From contig NC_074713.1 in assembly GCF_947242115.1 (NCBI RefSeq), positions 14,622,126 to 14,686,125 of the forward strand: a DNA stretch of 64,000 nucleotides. The letters are read 5' to 3'. Of the stretch, positions 32,989 through 45,385 are shown in pieces. Position 1 is the stretch's first letter, and the number at the start of each line of letters is the position of its first letter. The translations under genes were made by a program, and so were the position numbers. Below the pieces are notes generated by a model. It did no database searches, was not told the DNA's origin, and saw only the letters and a list, made by a program, of their open reading frames with translations. Source of the DNA: Biomphalaria glabrata. Its lineage: Eukaryota > Mollusca > Gastropoda > Planorbidae.

Positions 32989-33394
32989 ATGCTATTAAAG
33001 AAAACACTAAAGTACACAAATACAAAAAATGACAATGAAATAAATATATTAAATTGACTTAAACCAAACAGGACTAAATAAGAAGACCATGTCACTTTTT
33101 ATGGACTATCTAAATTAAGTATTGTCTACCCACATCCTGCAGATTCCTGCTTATATAAGTTATTGACCATGTACACTACATATATTTAAAGGTTTAAGAT
33201 ACAGTGGGATAAATAAAAAAGATGAAAATATTTCTTTTATCTTTCCTAATTTTAATGATTCATCAAAACATCATAAAGGTTCTCTGTAAGTCTAACTGTT
33301 AGATGTTATATTATGGGTAATTATCTTGTTTTTTGAAGTAACTTGTGTAATCTATAAGATAAGATATGTTGCTGGTTATCGTGTTCATGTGGTT

Positions 33395-33612
33395 CTAAAG
33401 AAATTTAATGACTGCATGACTGGGGATGGGAGCGGCCAGGGTTTGAACTTGGGACCATCAATAAATCTAAGCGACAGTCCGGAGCGCAAGCCGCTCCACC
33501 AGGCAGCCATCCATATATATATAATATATAATTTAAATAACATTAACATTATATGAGCAAACCGCTTGAACAGGCAGCCATCCATATATTTAAATCACAT
33601 TAACATTATATG
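33395..33612 (-). mobile_element. SINE family 1, minus copy, with head-flank duplication
   Basis: The reverse complement contains GGCTGCCTGGTGGAGCGG, CTCCGGACTGTCGC and the B box GTTCAAACCC. The SINE head plus about 60 bp of flank (CATCCATATAT...ACATTAACATTATATG) is present twice, at about 33500-33553 and 33566-33611, a small tandem duplication. Confidence 0.72.
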
Positions 33613-34034
33613 TAATCATTGTATTTTTAAAATGTGTATTGTAAATTATTGAAATTTTTTTTTTCCATATGTTCATTAAGCAATTGCATTAAAAACTTAA
33701 CTCATTAAAGTGGTATCCTTTGTCTGCAAATAAAATTGCTATATAACACCACACATTTGTTTTCATGTTGTGTTATTTCTGTTGTGATGCTTGTTATCAT
33801 TAGTGTGTACATTAAGTTGTAAAGCAACTGATGAATTTTATATTCTAATAACACATGTAGGTGTAATACTGTTTATAGAAAAGTCATAACATACATGACT
33901 ACACGTTAATGAGTTACAGACTATATCACTTAGCCTAAGCACTAATGCAAACATTCAGCTAGGTGTGCTACAGTTCAGTTTACAACACACTACAGTTTAC
34001 AACACACACAAAGCAGTCTTCAATCACTTAGTGT

Positions 34035-34430
34035 GTATATTAAGTAAATACATAAAGTCTAGACCTAGTAATTAGTCTACTTTAATAATACGTCTGTTTA
34101 TAGTTATGAGGATCTAAGTCTGATCTAGTACTTAATCTACTTTAATACGTCTGTTTACAGTTATGAGGATCTAATTCTAGACCTAGTAATTTGTCTACTT
34201 TAATAATACGTCTGTTTATAGTTATGAGAATCTAAGTCTAGATCTAGTAATTTGTCTACTTTAATAATACGTCTGTTTATAGTTATGAGAATCTAAGTCT
34301 AGACCTAGTAATTTGTCTACTTTAATAATACGTCTGTTTATAGTTATGAGAATCTAAGTCTAGACCTAGTAATTTGTCTACTTTAATAATACGTCTGTTT
34401 ATAGTTATGAGGACAACAACTACATGTTGG
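34035..34430. repeat. 61-bp tandem repeat, about 6 copies
   Basis: Units run ...AATACGTCTGTTTATAGTTA, TGAGAATCTAAGTCTAGACC, TAGTAATTTGTCTACTTTAAT; period 61 bp. Diverged partial units continue near 34495-34610. Confidence 0.9.
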
Positions 34431-34706
34431 TTGTGTTACATTTTACAACACTTCGCCTAAGCGCTAATGCTAACACAATCACTTAGTGTGTATATTAAGT
34501 AAATACATAAAGTCTAGATCCAGTGATTAGTCTAGTTTAATAATACGTCTGTGTATAGTCATCAGGACAACTACACGTTGGCTGTGTTACAGTTTACAAC
34601 ACTTCGCCTAAGCGCTAACACACAGCCAGGCTCTGGTTACGATCAGAAACAATGGTCGCTGACCTACTACGTCACAATCCAGCCTTACGGCCTGGGGTCA
34701 CGGAGG

Positions 34707-34778
34707 TCACGATTCATCTCATTTCCATGAGATGATCCATAGTCGCTTTGCGACTGAAGGAGGCTATAGAGAGGCCAC
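34707..34778 (-). repeat. End of the 46-kb repeat family
   Basis: ATTCATCTCATTTCCATGAG, ATCCATAGTCGCTTTGCGAC and GGAGGCTATAGAGAGG are the reverse complement of 46024-46090. Confidence 0.7.
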
Positions 34779-35008
34779 CGATTGAATTAATATCTTTAAA
34801 AAAAAATAAGCAAAATGTTTCGCTAAATACTCAGAATGTGCGAAGTGTTCCGTTTAGGAAAAAGTTTAGGAAAATTTTCTGATTATTATTTATTAATTAT
34901 TAATTACTATTTTTAATTTTGGCAATAATTTAAATAAAAAAAAAGTATATTGACAAAATGATTTTAAATTCTGACAGACATAGATAAATGTATTTTTATT
35001 TGACAAGT

Positions 35009-35081
35009 GCCCGGCTAGCTCAGTCGGTAGAGCATGAGACTCTTAATCTCAGGGTCGTGGGTTCGAGCCCCACGTTGGGCG
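35009..35081 (+). tRNA. tRNA-Lys-CTT: tRNA-Lys (anticodon CTT)
   Basis: A 73-nt cloverleaf. Acceptor GCCCGGC faces GTTGGGC with a G-discriminator; the D arm contains TAGCTCAGTCGGTAGAGC, the anticodon arm GAGACT-CTT-AATCTC, and the T arm GTGGGTTCGAGCCCCAC. A and B boxes are intact and a T-run follows (from about 35110, with a shorter TTTT at 35087). It differs from the TTT isoacceptors at 12 kb in the anticodon and T stems, as expected for the CUU isoacceptor. Confidence 0.97.
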
Positions 35082-35378
35082 ATATCTTTTGGTTTGCAAA
35101 ATCAAAATCTTTTTTTTTTCAACAACAACAAAAAAATTTAAATTAAATTCATTAATATTTTCATATTTTCTGTCTCATTAAGAAAGACTTAAAGTTATTG
35201 GCTAAAAAAATCCCTAAGATCCTAAGCCTTGTACCACATCCTGATACAAATGTAAGAACGAGCATAAACAAGTTGTGTTTCTTTTATACAAGTCCTTTTT
35301 TTTTAGCTTGCAACCTCTTCATGGGTTAAGGGTGGGCGGAAAATCCCAATCAATGAAACATAATTAAAAGAAATATAC

Positions 35379-35535
35379 AGTTGAATCTGGTTAATTGGAC
35401 TACATCAGGAAGTGATCGTTTTGGTCCTAATAACCGGCTGGTCCGATTAACCAAATTGGACTGTATAATAACATTCGGTCTTAACAAGCAAATGGTTCAA
35501 TTAACCGGTGGACCAATTTACCGAATTCGACAGGT
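35379..35535 (+). mobile_element. pogo/Tigger-like MITE end
   Basis: TACAGTTGAATCTGGTTAAT followed by TGGAC and several degenerate internal ATTGGAC/GGTTAAT words resembles the 'CAGTCGAATCTCGTTAA' terminus of pogo/Tigger-type elements, with a TA at the boundary. A convincing second terminus is not visible. Confidence 0.4.
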
Positions 35536-35619
35536 AGATTCTGAATTTCAATGTACATATATGTGTGTACAATTATGCATTTGTTATTTGATTTGTTCTA
35601 TTTTCCCTCTGAAATTAAG

Positions 35620-37700
35620 ATTTTCTTGCATTCTTCAGTACAGATACGCATTCTCCTGACATCTACAGCTCATTATTCATCTTATAATATATATAAAAAT
35701 ATTCTAATATGACTTTACAGGTTCTTACTGAATTGCACTTACAACCGATTAGTTCATTGAAAAGATAAGATACCCCACATATTTAGATTGAGGCTTTGAG
35801 GATCGCATCCGAAAAAAAAAAATATTCGAAAAATAATAGTAATAAAAAAAAACAGCAATGTTGAGCCCATTCTCTTGACAGCTAGGTGATCTGTAAGCTG
35901 TAAGCTCCCTAAGTGGGGTCCTGTGACAAGCCCCGACGCCAAAAGCGTTTTCTTGCATTTCTTCACTGCAGAAACACATTCTCCTGACGTCTACAGCTCA
36001 TTATTTATCCTATTAAAAAAGAACCTTTTGAATAAAGTTTTACTTGAAAAATATTCTAATATGAATGTACAGGCTCTTACTACATTTCAAATACAACCGA
36101 TTTGTTCCTTAAAAAGATCAGATACCCCCCCCCCCCCCCCCAGATTTAGATCAAGACTTGGAGAATAGCTGCCGAAAAAAACAATTCGAAAAATAGTATT
36201 TAAACAAAAAAAGCTTATTTGTAAGTGATACATTTTGTTCATTAGGCGTGTTGGTAACTTTGTTTTGTAACCTCTTACCTTTACCTATTCCTTAGTCTGT
36301 TGGACCGTTGGGGTACCAAGCAAGATTTGACGACCGTCTTTCTCCATTCATCCCTGTCCTTTGTCTTGTTCAAAAACCTCCATCAATGGCAGGCCCAACC
36401 ATTCCTTTATGTTGTCCTCCCATCGCTTTCTCTGTCTGCCTCCTCTTCTTTCCCTGGCACTGTTCCCTGAAGGAAGGTCTTTGTTTTGTTACAGAACTAT
36501 AATTCAAAGCTCTAAACAAAGAAATTTAGTAAGCCAATTAGATTCTACTCTAATTTTTTTTTGCATTTTTAGGATACAAGGATATATTGTGAGTTATAGT
36601 CCCAAACTTTTTTATACAACAGAAAAATATCAGTATGAGTAAAGGTTGGAAAAAGGTGACTAGGAAAGTAATATTTGGGTTCAGAACTCATCTTAATTGT
36701 TACTCTTATACTGAACAATTTCGTATCAATTCTAAATTTTCCAAAACAAAGTCTTTCTTAAAATAACTAAGATAAATCCGTGTGCAATTACATAAACTCT
36801 GTTGCCATATTTGACTATTCTGTTTTAGAACGTCATGTTTTCGTCTGGAAAGAAGAGAGGGCGGTAGACTGAAAACGTTAATCCTCGCTCCTTTTTATAA
36901 TTTCTGCTAATGATTGCATTTGGCATTAAAGAATCGATATAAGAATTTAATTTATAGCATATATAAATTATATTAGTGACATATTTTTTTTAAATTTTGT
37001 TATTTCTTAACTAAAATACAAAAAGAAAAAGTATTGGTTTGTCCGATGGGCGGAAGGCGGTAGCAAGTCTGTGCGACATAATACACAAATAGGTTAAAAC
37101 ATCAATACGTACCTTATATTATAAAGATATTCAACTAATTTTGTTCACAAACAATGATTTATCCATAAAAATAGGACCGCCCCCCCTCCTCAGAGGACTA
37201 GAGTGAGGAGGGCAGTAGAAGCAATCGCCCCCCCCCCCCTCACCAAATGGCCAAGGTACCAGAAGTGTAGCGATAGAATATACAAATTATATAGTAATTC
37301 AACTAATGTTTTTCACAAACTGATTTCTAAATAAAAGTAGGACCGCCCCCCCACTCAAAGGGTTAAGGTGGGAGGGGCAGTAGATGTATTCGCCCCCCCC
37401 CCCTTCCTCCAATCGGCTAACAGGGAAACAACATAATATAAAGATCGGTTAAATATCAATAACACGTTTTAATCATATAGCTATTTAATTGATTCCGTTA
37501 ACAAGCTTTGATTTCTACAAATAAATTGGACCGCCCCCCCCCTCGAAAGTTCATGGGAGGGGATCGGGATTGATGCCACCTCCCTATCCCTCCAAATCGG
37601 CCAACATACTAGAGGGGGGCGAAATAATCTAAAAATAGGCTAAAATATGAATAATTAATATATATTATTAAAATAACGAATAAATTCGTAGACAAATTGT
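35620..37700 (+). mobile_element. Old copy of the CACTGGCGGATCC hAT-like element, ends lost
   Basis: Collinear in blocks with the reference copy at 29156-31036, including CTGACATCTACAGCTCATTA, AAGATAAGATACCCCACATA, CCCCGACGCCAAAAGCG, AAAGTATTGGTTTGTCCGAT and GACCGCCCCCC blocks. It is more diverged, lacks both terminal repeats and is interrupted by a LINE fragment near 36270-36490. Confidence 0.75.
36270..36490 (-). pseudogene. LINE C-terminal fragment
   Basis: On the minus strand residues read RERRGGRQRKRWEDNIKEWL, GLPLMEVFEQD and LLGTPTVQQTK. This matches the conserved tail 'GRRGRQRKRWEDNIKEWTG..' of an RTE-like endonuclease LINE. It is a short 5'-truncated piece, with at least one frame change, inside the older hAT-like copy. 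The plus-strand frames in the same place are antisense shadows. Confidence 0.7.
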
Positions 37701-38180
37701 GTAAGTAGAAATGAAAGTATCATTATACTATGGTCACTGTGGAAAACAAACTCCAAATAGTGCAAAATGATTTTGTGAAAGTGTTTGAAAAAGGGTGAGG
37801 AAGCATGAGCAATAATTTGATAACAAAATCATAACATTAAAGTAAGGCAAGGTGTATAATTCAGACATAATGACATGCGCTGTACCAGTTCATCTACTTA
37901 ACTGGAGAGTCCCAGTTTACACCAAAGAGTGGATTATATGTTTTGTTCAAAAACACGTCCATTCATCAATCTAAAAATAGTACGTCTAACTTGGTGCTCT
38001 TTAAAAAAAAAAATTAAACTAGGTCACGTACGATCATATTTACTGCCGCCTACGATGGGGAGATAATTAAATAATTCAAAAATTGGCAGATGATCATGTT
38101 GCCATGTTAGTAAATGGTTGAGTGTGTGGATTGAGCTGTTCTTCTTGTTGAACTAAAAAAAAAAAGTTAATTTTTTGTAT
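37701..38180. other. AT-rich spacer
   Basis: No repeat end or gene recognised. Confidence 0.5.
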
Positions 38181-38380
38181 ACAATGTGTCTAGATACATC
38201 AGACTAACTGCTAGGTTTCTACAATGTGTCTAGATACATCAGACTAACTGCTAGGTTTCTACAATGTGTCTAGATACATCAGACTAACTGCTAGGTTTCT
38301 ACAATGTGTCTAGATACATCAGACTAACTGCTAGGTTTCTACAATGTGTCTAGATACACCAGACTAACTGCTAGGTTTCA
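38181..38380. repeat. 40-bp tandem repeat, 5 copies
   Basis: Units at 38181, 38221, 38261, 38301 and 38341: ACAATGTGTCTAGATACATC then AGACTAACTGCTAGGTTTCT. They are almost identical; only the last differs. Confidence 0.95.
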
Positions 38381-38697
38381 AAACCAAAGTTCAAAATTTT
38401 GCATTTATAATGAAGTACTCTTCCTTCAAATTTTCGGACCTACAGACAATATCTTCCTAGTGTTGATATGTCAGTTTGGACAGATGTGCGAACTTGTTGC
38501 AGTTGTTTCAACATGTTTGGTTGGTGTAAATTGACTAAATTTGACTAAATTATTTAAATTATTCTACTTAATCAAGTATGTAGATCAATATTTTTTAGGC
38601 CAACAAATTTTGCAATGTATTTTAGTTAATGCTTTTAACTAATGTAGGCCTACTTCGGCCAAATATTTTTTTTAAGTACATTTTATTTTTAGTTTGA

Positions 38698-39030
<333 letters not shown>

Positions 39031-39063
39031 TAGATCTAGACAAAAAGTTTTAGTTTGAAATGA

Positions 39064-39480
39064 ATGAATTGTATGAAAGTTTTCTTGAAACGACATTATG
39101 AGCTATATGGGAGGAGGGAGCCCACCAACTGTACTGGACCCATTCCCCTGCCCTACACCCTTTTGCCAAGTAAGTGTTGTATACGAGATGCCAATGTACT
39201 TAGGCCTATCACCAAACTCTTTTTGAGTGAAGATTCAGATCCACTCTGGATGAAGCCTTCCTTCCGGTTGGTTTATTGCCGTGCAAGGAAGAAGGACGAC
39301 GTGCCACGTAACTGTCCAATTAGAATTCTGTAAGTCTGAGACGCCATTTCTTCTTCCTCTACGCAACGGAGGGGTTTGTCCTGAGCCTTGCCATCGGCAC
39401 AATGACCCATACTGCAATGGGCTATATTAGCTTCTTCAGGCCTCGGTAGCTTCCTACGGGGAGGCCCGATCATAAACAAT
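39064..39480. other. Moderate-GC segment, overlapping short frames, unidentified
   Basis: Richer in G+C than the surrounding DNA. A plus frame at 39064-39333 (89 aa) and minus frames at 39479-39273 (MFMIGPPRRKLPRPEEANIA...) and 39417-39235 overlap. None shows a domain I recognise, so at most one can be real. It could be a host exon or an old transposon piece. Confidence 0.25.
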
Positions 39481-39936
39481 TATTGATATTTCCACAGCAC
39501 AAAATGTGAAAGTTGAAATTGAATTAATATTTGAACAATCTAAATTTGGAATCAAAAGACAAAAAAAATAAAAAAAAAAAAATAAATAAATATAAATAAA
39601 TAAATAAAATGAACAGAAAAAGTTTCCCTTTACGAGAAATTTCTTTTATTTTAATTGTTAGCGCCTTGGTTTTCTTGTCCATGAATGAAAAGTAAAAGCG
39701 AGTTATTTCCTTCCTTTGTTATGCTTATAGATATGTAATTCAAAATGATTCCTAATACTAAGTGGGTTAGAGCCAACCGTCTAACTTTGTTGTCATTCAT
39801 GGAAAAGAACGGAAGTGAAAGCTTTAAAAAACAAAAACAAAAAAAAAAAAACTTGAAACCACCTCCGCGGTGAGCTGAAATGAATGAACCAGAATACGTT
39901 GTCGTCTGCTCCAAGTGATGACCGCGCGTGTGCAGG

Positions 39937-39952
39937 ATGGACTCCGGGCAAG
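39937..39952 (+). other. Candidate start codon plus splice donor
   Basis: ATGGACTCCGGGCAAG is followed directly by GTGAGTTC, a strong 5' splice site (CAAG/GTGAGT), in a CpG-containing stretch (ACCGCGCGTGTGCAG). It would encode MDSGQ as a first coding exon. No partner exon is recognised, so this rests on the motif alone. Confidence 0.15.
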
Positions 39953-40049
39953 GTGAGTTCACAGGAAATGTCTGCTCCAGGCTTGCATGACGTGTGCGTG
40001 AGCCGCGCTAAAAATAAGTGCTGGTTGGGATGGGAGTGGAAGCAATGTT

Positions 40050-40054
40050 GTGAG

Positions 40055-40094
<40 letters not shown>

Positions 40095-41059
40095 AAAGAG
40101 AAGGCTGAGACGAGGTCGATAGTTGTGAGTGACAGGCGAGTGATTCACTCATGTATCGTTCTCAAAGTGTCGCAGGAGGAAACATGAATGAGGAAGAGAG
40201 TTTCAGGCTTTGGACTGTTTCATTCAGAGAGTTTCAGACTTTGAAATGAATGAAATGTATGAGATGGGATAAGAAAGAGAAGTCCGGGGGGGGGGGGAGG
40301 TGTGTGGATAAGATAGAGAGAGGTGGCAATGAGGAAGAGCGAGAGGGAGACACAGAGAGAAACGATAGGGACAATGGCACAGAGAGCGGGATGGGACAAT
40401 GAGAGAGAAGTCAGAAAGAGAGGACAAATAGAGAGATAGACGGGGCAAAAGAGAGAAGTCAGAGAGAGAGAGAGAGAAAAAGAGAGAATAAGATAGATGA
40501 CAGGGGGAGTGGGGACAACGAGAGAACTCAGAGAGAGAGAGAGAGAGAAAGAGAAGGAATCAAAGAGAGGGAAAATGAGTTGTGGGCAATAAGGGATATG
40601 TCAGAGAGAGAGAGAGAGGGAGAGTAATGAGAGAATGGAGGCACTGAGAAAGCAGCCAGAATGAGAGGGGGACATTGGGAGAGTAGGCAACTAGAGAGAA
40701 ACGATAGGGACAATGGCACAGAGAGCGGGATGGGACAATGAGAGAGAAGTCAGAAAGAGAGGACAAATAGAGAGATAGACGGGGCAAAAGAGAGAAGTCA
40801 GAGAGAGAGAGAGAGAAAAAGAGAGAATAAGATAGATGACAGGGGGAGTGGGGACAACGAGAGAACTCAGAGAGAGAGAGAGAGAGAAAGAGAAGGAATC
40901 AAAGAGAGGGAAAATGAGTTGTGGGCAATAAGGGATATGTCAGAGAGAGAGAGAGAGGGAGAGTAATGAGAGAATGGAGGCACTGAGAAAGCAGCCAGAA
41001 TGAGAGGGGGACATTGGGAGAGTAGGCAACTAGAGAGAAGTTAAAGGGAGACAAGGGGC

Positions 41060-41098
<39 letters not shown>
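40050..41098. repeat. GA-rich low-complexity tract with a 339-bp tandem duplication
   Basis: Imperfect GA/GAGAGAA repeats. A segment with landmarks AACGATAGGGACAATGGCAC and GCCAGAATGAGAGGGGGACA occurs from about 40355 and again from about 40694, offset 339 bp and nearly identical. Reverse-strand Ser/Leu-rich frames here are artefacts. Confidence 0.9.
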
Positions 41099-41100
<2 letters not shown>

Positions 41101-42149
41101 CGTGGAATATGAAATGATTAGGAAAATGAAGTAGTTTTAAAATAAACAAAGACATAAATAAACAATTAATTAAAAACAAAGTAATTCCTATTTTGTGAAT
41201 AGATGATTGTTAGAATGGACAAAAAAAAATGGCAACGAAGATATAAAGAAAAAGAAAGACAAAGAAATAGAAAAAGAAATAGACTAAGGATGGAATGGAA
41301 TTTAAAGGAAATGTAATGTGATTATAGTTAAAAAAGAAGACTGGCACTATTATGTGACTTATTAAATGCGTGAGTGTGGTTAGGTCAGGCATGCATATTT
41401 GACAATCATCGTGAGGATTGGGAGGGCAGGTAAAGAGGTGAAACATCCGGGCTAGTCTAGCATGCTACCTTCACTAGATCAGTTACTGTGCTATGTCTTG
41501 ACTAATAACCCACATGCGCCCGATAGACAGAAAACGTTTGCATATGTACATCTAGTCCTCTATAGACATTATACTTAAAAGTATAGCAAGACAGATTTAT
41601 ATAGATAAGTAAAAATAATCCAATCTACAGAGGCGTCCCAATGAGGGAGAGAAGATGATCTCATCTAAAAAAAAATGAACATGGTATTTATTAACAATCG
41701 CATGTCTTTTTTTTGTTTAGTGTAAAATGTCAAAACATTTGTAGACAAAAAAAAAAAAACGAATCTATTTGTAGCCTTATTCTTCTGTAAGTGTATTTTG
41801 TCTATAAATCTATTTTACAATCCCTCCTATTTGCTTCATGGTTGGGTGGACACTGGACGGGTATTGCAACAAAGAGCTACAACCATTTTTTCTAAAACAT
41901 TTGATAGTTTATGCATATCTCTCTAGGAAACAAATTACTACTGAAATGGCCACACGTGGATAACTCTAGCTTGACAGGTATAATTTCTCAAAATATTATC
42001 ACTAAAATTAAATTTGGTATAGTTTTTTATTTATTTATTTTTTTATTTTGACCACGGCTTCAGCAGGAATGACCGTTCTCGACTCAAATGTTTCTTCGTA
42101 TTCATTCATTTATTTAAAGAAATAAATAGACTTCCATGAACATTTTATG
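41099..42149. other. AT-rich spacer
   Basis: A-runs and T-runs only; no gene or repeat boundaries recognised. Confidence 0.5.
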
Positions 42150-42157
42150 CACAATCC

Positions 42158-43111
42158 CAGAGCCGGCCTTAGGCCACTGCAACCTATGCGGCCGCAGTGG
42201 GCCCCGCACTTTCATGGGCCCCGCACTTTCATAGGCCCCGCACTAATCCTATGTGTAAGTTATTAAATTCAACCATTATAACTGAAATTATTAAATCTGA
42301 AAAATAGACAAAATTGTCATCTGTAAGGCATATTCTACCGAATGGCAATTCTTGCTATTAAGCATGATCTATTTAGGAATCAGAATAGGACATCGCTGCA
42401 CCTTTGTCTCGTAAAGTAAAGTAAAGTTGATCGGGATTTTGTACTTAGTAAAGATTACAAAATGAATAAAATGTAAAGACAAATTTATTTTCTAAAACAA
42501 AACTTCATTTTTACTTATTATCCTTATCCCTACCCAGACTGGGCCCCATGCAATCCGTTTCGCATAGGGACCCCTGTAAAGTTCCTTGATTGTGTAAGAT
42601 TCTTTGTATTATTTTAATACCTCCTCTGGTATTACTAGAAAGTCTGTATTGTTAATTAAATATTCTTCTTCACGCCCTATCTGTTGTTGCGTATGTCTAC
42701 TTGATCTATTGAGTACTATCACCACAAACATATAGTTATATGAATAACTTCATTGTAGCAGACATCATATTTATTTCATAAAATAACAGTTCACAATATA
42801 TTGGCAATTCAATAAATCACATATTATGCTTCACAGGAATCAATCATAATATCCAATGGAAAATATCAAATACATAGCTAGTAATGCTTTTCAAGTTAAA
42901 AAAAAAAGATACATCTATCTTCCTCTCTATTCATGGCGTCGACTACTTTCTGACCACGTGGTCAACTCTCAGAACGAGATTTTAAACCTACTATTCCACT
43001 GTGGACCCTTCTTCTTCACGTGAAACATAATAACACTATAATCAGTGTACTCCGTGCTTCCCGATTAGTAATAATGATGTGACAGCCCCGCAATTGTTAG
43101 GGCCGGCCATG
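42158..43111. mobile_element. hAT-like element with 8-bp target duplication
   Basis: The left end CAGAGCCGGCCTTAGG and the right end (reverse complement CATGGCCGGCCCTAA) are imperfect inverted repeats flanked by a perfect duplication CACAATCC (42150-42157 and 43112-43119). Length 954 bp. GGGCCCCGCACTTTCAT is repeated near the left end. No transposase. Confidence 0.85.
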
Positions 43112-43119
43112 CACAATCC

Positions 43120-43589
43120 TATGTTGAATTTCCGCCAGTCCACATGCCTATATAAAATAATTAGTTGTAGAACAACTGAACTATACAAAGCTGTCTTGAA
43201 TGTTTTCAATGCAGCCATGAAACTTGAAACATGACCAGAAATAAATAGATTTTAGAGACCCAGCTTCATAAAGGAGGAATCGCTTTTTTAAAAAAAAAAT
43301 CTTTGTTGTTGTTGTTACTTGTTTAAAAAAAAATTCGGACATTCTTTCAGAAAAGTTGTAAAAATTATTAAATTCTAATGAAAATCTTCTGAGGGTTGCA
43401 GGGAGGGGAAAGTAGTTAAAGCTTGGTACCATCATGATGGTAGTCCGAAATGCTGGCAGGCACAAGTGTGTAGCTAGCTTAGGACAAATCTCTCAAACAC
43501 TAAACAGTAAATGTGTACATCACGGTCATACACATTAGACGACTTGACGAAGGAGAAATAAGTAACTACATTAGTAATCTACTCCATGA
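43120..43589. other. Spacer before the 25-bp array
   Basis: No gene or repeat end recognised; the minus-strand frame 43465-43181 is AT-run driven. Confidence 0.45.
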
Positions 43590-43948
43590 CTATGAATGGC
43601 TGCCTGGCCTTGTGGTATGAATGGCTGCCTGGTCTTGTGGTATGAATGGCTGCCTGGTCTTGTGGTATGAATGGCTGCCTGGCCTTGTGGTATGAATGGC
43701 TGCCTGGTCTTGTGGTATGAATGGCTGCCTGGTCTTGTGGTATGAATGGCTGCCTGGTCTTGTGGTATGAATGGCTGCCTGGCCTTGTGGTATGAATGGC
43801 TGCCTGGTCTTGTGGTATGAATGGCTGCCTGGTCTTGTGGTATGAAAGGCTGCCTGGTCTTGTGGTATGAATGGCTGCCTGGTCTTGTGGTATGAATGGC
43901 TGCCTGGTCTTGTGGTATGAATGGCTGCCTGGTCTTGTGGTATGAATG
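43590..43948. repeat. 25-bp minisatellite derived from a SINE head, about 14 copies
   Basis: The unit TATGAATGGCTGCCTGGTCT+TGTGG is 25 bp, with T/C variation (GGTCTTG or GGCCTTG). GGCTGCCTGGTCTTGTGG is identical to the 5' head of SINE family 1 at 32519-32540, so the array arose from that segment. After 43948, GCCCGGTGGAGCGGTACCC continues outside the array. Confidence 0.93.
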
Positions 43949-43949
43949 C

Positions 43950-44877
43950 CCGGTGGAGCGGTACCCAAATGGGTAGTAGGGCCACCGAAAGGGCCTCATT
44001 GATGCCACTATGGCACGCATTAAATTGTTAAAAGTTTTCAATTATAAAAAGTGCCCTCTGGGCGTCGAGTTAAAAAATGTATCTATATTGTCCAGACTCT
44101 ACAGTGTAATAATGCTAATTTAATCGAACACATTTTCAGAAATAGTGTAATAGCCTACATCTGTAGACAGAGACTAGACAGTGTTACTAGCATGCTTCAC
44201 CCATGCCTACACACTGAGCGATTAAATAGCAACATAAGGCCTATATTTCTTATAAAGATATAAAGCAGGCGTACAGTTATCGATACATTATCAAACTTAA
44301 CATAATGATTTTGAGGACAGGTAGACCTAGCATTGAATGCCCATCATATGATAAACAATTTATGGGTCGCATTGTATAGAAATGCCCGGGCCGATTTCGA
44401 CACCCAGTCCGCCCCTGTATGACAGTATTACAAGCCTTTCACGCAGATAGTCCATGTCACATATGCCGCCCCAGCGTCGTTGTCATTTTGAAAAAGTGAA
44501 GTGTAGCAGACTGGAGCTCTCTGTAAGTATTTGTGTGTGTGTGTATGATGAATAGACTCATTGACAATAGAACCGAACAGTGTAATGTGAAAGTCGATGA
44601 AATGTCAAGGTCGACGTAACTACATCCTGGTGTTGAGGATGACAAATATCTTTACTCTGTGTGTGTGTGTGTGTGTTTCTGTGTATTGTGTGACGCTTTG
44701 CTGTCTAGGAGAGCTCTTCATTCATTTCAATGAAGCATCTCTTCAGTCAGAAAACAAAATGATAACCGATTCATTCAGAAAAAAAAGTTTTTAAATACAT
44801 CAAATCTATTTTATATCTGTAAATATGTAGGCCATATACACACATGTAAATAAATAATTATAGATAAAGATATGTAA
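43950..44877. other. Spacer
   Basis: Contains two short GT runs (44530-44545, 44658-44677). No gene seen. Confidence 0.45.
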
Positions 44878-44990
44878 TATAAAATAATAATAAAAATATT
44901 TATTATCCATAAGGAAATTTGTCTTACAATTTGTGCATCATTCCAAACAAAACATGTTAACTTGAGAAAACCAAAATATACATTCATAAC
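44878..44990 (-). mobile_element. CR1/L2-like LINE 3' tail
   Basis: The minus strand contains GACAAATTTCCTTATGGATA followed by an ATA/ATT-rich end, the same tail type as 2636-2700 and 58312-58400. Only the 3' UTR is present. Confidence 0.55.
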
Positions 44991-45055
44991 AGACTCACTG
45001 AAAATTTACTTGTGAAATGTTTATAAGTTGTATTGTATGTAGTTATTTGATTGCA

Positions 45056-45240
45056 ATGTTTGTAATGTAATGATAAGTTTGTTATAAAATCATATGTTTG
45101 TAATGTAATGATAAGTTTGTTATGAAATCATATGTTTGTAATGTAATGATAAGTTTGTTATAAAATCATATGTTTGTAACGTAATCATTAGGTTTGTAAT
45201 GTTATCTTTATGTTTGTATACAATCACATGTTTCTAACGT
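45056..45240. repeat. Short tandem repeat, about 49 bp period
   Basis: ATGTTTGTAATGTAATGATA AGTTTGTTATAAAATCAT-type units repeat three to four times from about 45056 to 45180, then decay. Confidence 0.75.
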
Positions 45241-45345
45241 CGAGCTTAACAAAACTAGAAGAACAAATCAGGGATAAAATAGACAGGCGAAAACATACAA
45301 CTACAAACGCAAAAATAGTCCATGAGATTGTTTTATTTCAAGAAA

Positions 45346-45385
45346 GATAATAAACAGACAGACAGACAGACGAATAGATAGATAA

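Noticed and set aside
34040-34430. Regulatory element cluster
   Set aside because: Plain 61-bp tandem repeat; no motif beyond the repetition.
36308-36642. Plus-strand frames over the 36.3-36.6 kb region
   Set aside because: Antisense to a recognisable LINE C-terminal fragment on the minus strand.
40224-40787. Ser/Leu-rich minus-strand frames
   Set aside because: Arise from the GA-rich tract.
43571-44041. 129-156 codon minus-strand frames with IPQDQAAIHTTRPGSHSYHK
   Set aside because: Produced by the 25-bp SINE-derived minisatellite.
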